This document shows, piece by piece, positions 61,999 through 64,000 of a DNA stretch of 64,000 nucleotides. Both the position numbers and the translations under genes were made by a program. This DNA is from Geodermatophilus sp. DSM 44513 (lineage in GTDB: Bacteria > Actinomycetota > Actinomycetes > Mycobacteriales > Geodermatophilaceae), in the NCBI RefSeq assembly GCF_032460525.1, contig NZ_CP135963.1:62001-126000 (forward strand), given 5' to 3'. The notes under the pieces are model-generated. The model was not told the DNA's origin. It did no database searches and saw nothing but the letters and a program-made list of their open reading frames with translations. Position 1 is the first letter of the stretch; every line of letters begins with the position of its first letter.

Positions 61999-62017
61999 TT
62001 GCCTCACGGTGAGGTAA
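61999..62017. promoter_or_regulatory. MarR box between marR and the ABC exporter
   Basis: TTGCCTCA-CGG-TGAGGTAA: arms match at seven of eight positions. It shares TTGCCTCA and TGAGGTA with the box at 38674. A further AACCTCATCATC follows towards the exporter start. Confidence 0.65.
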
Positions 62018-62032
62018 CCTCATCATCAGGAG

Positions 62033-63877
<1,845 letters not shown>

Positions 63878-63918
63878 GCGGTGGGAAGGACGGCGGGACG
63901 GCGGTGGTTGGGCCCGGC

Positions 63919-64000
63919 ATGAGCACCCCGCTGTCCGTCCTGGACCTGGCGCCGATCTCCCGGGGGCAGACGCCGGCCGAGAGCATCGCCGCCAGCGTCG
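63919..64000 (+). CDS. LLM-class flavin-dependent monooxygenase, N-terminal fragment
   Basis: ATG 63919 opens MSTPLSVLDLAPISRGQTPA followed by ESIAASV before the window ends. LSVLDLAPISRGQTPAE is the characteristic N-terminus of luciferase-like (MsnO8-type) flavin monooxygenases. Only 27 residues are visible. It is 41 bases after the exporter gene on the same strand. Confidence 0.75.
   Translation, partial: MSTPLSVLDLAPISRGQTPAESIAASV

Overview
The window is chromosomal DNA of a very GC-rich actinobacterium. Codon third positions are almost all G or C, about half the genes start with GTG, and genes are tightly packed with many GTGA or TGATG start-stop overlaps. A DUF222-type HNH nuclease fragment, several stand-alone RsbW-like ATPases, SpoIIE/STAS signalling, a sporulation-type dynamin pair and short palindromic intergenic repeats point to Geodermatophilaceae (Blastococcus, Geodermatophilus or Modestobacter type). 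That placement is inference. I saw no rRNA, tRNA, CRISPR array, transposase or prophage.

Layout. 0-1.2 kb: tail of an HNH gene next to a beheaded MFS transporter. 1.4-6.6 kb: c-di-GMP signalling (PAS-GGDEF-EAL protein, PilZ protein) around an NYN nuclease/PLD pair. 6.6-9.9 kb: two translationally coupled dynamin-like GTPases. 9.9-15.7 kb: two paralogous RsbW-like ATPases flank a nucleoside hydrolase, an APC permease and two Pro/Ala-rich proteins whose upstream regions share a phased motif set. 15.9-21.3 kb: thiamine island with a TPP riboswitch, cytX-thiO-thiS-thiG-tenI-like, then two tenA-like salvage genes on the other strand. 21.4-26.3 kb: mntH, sodA, and a divergent marR/MMPL exporter pair. 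26.5-32.3 kb: housekeeping and stress genes (VOC protein, hydrolase, MDR oxidoreductase, msrA, rRNA methyltransferase, uraD-uraH). 32.5-38.7 kb: a 1710-residue signalling protein that carries a hybrid histidine kinase plus a complete SpoIIE phosphatase/RsbW kinase/STAS set in one chain, followed by a MEDS-ATPase protein. 38.7-43.7 kb: marR, DNA ligase, gene remnants, DUF1992, a membrane diguanylate cyclase and two 58-residue acidic proteins. 43.7-56.3 kb: hyuA-hyuB (oxoprolinase/hydantoinase) divergent from a five-gene peptide-type ABC transporter plus GntR operon and a gamma-glutamyltransferase. 56.4-64 kb: a third small acidic protein, AraC regulator, hydrolase-amidase pair, winged-helix protein, DUF1707 protein, divergent marR/ABC exporter, and the start of a flavin monooxygenase.

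How the genes work together. Three themes stand out: c-di-GMP turnover and sensing (two GGDEF-type enzymes, one PilZ effector); partner-switching control, with four separate HATPase_c_2 domains including the single-chain protein at 32.5 kb; and nutrient systems that appear self-contained (HMP/thiazole synthesis and salvage under TPP control; uptake and cleavage of gamma-glutamyl or cyclic amide substrates under a GntR regulator). The strongest candidates for something undescribed are the single-chain partner-switching protein, the phased promoter motif shared by the two Pro-rich genes, the family of short palindromic repeats (one copy inside hyuB), and the three small acidic proteins.
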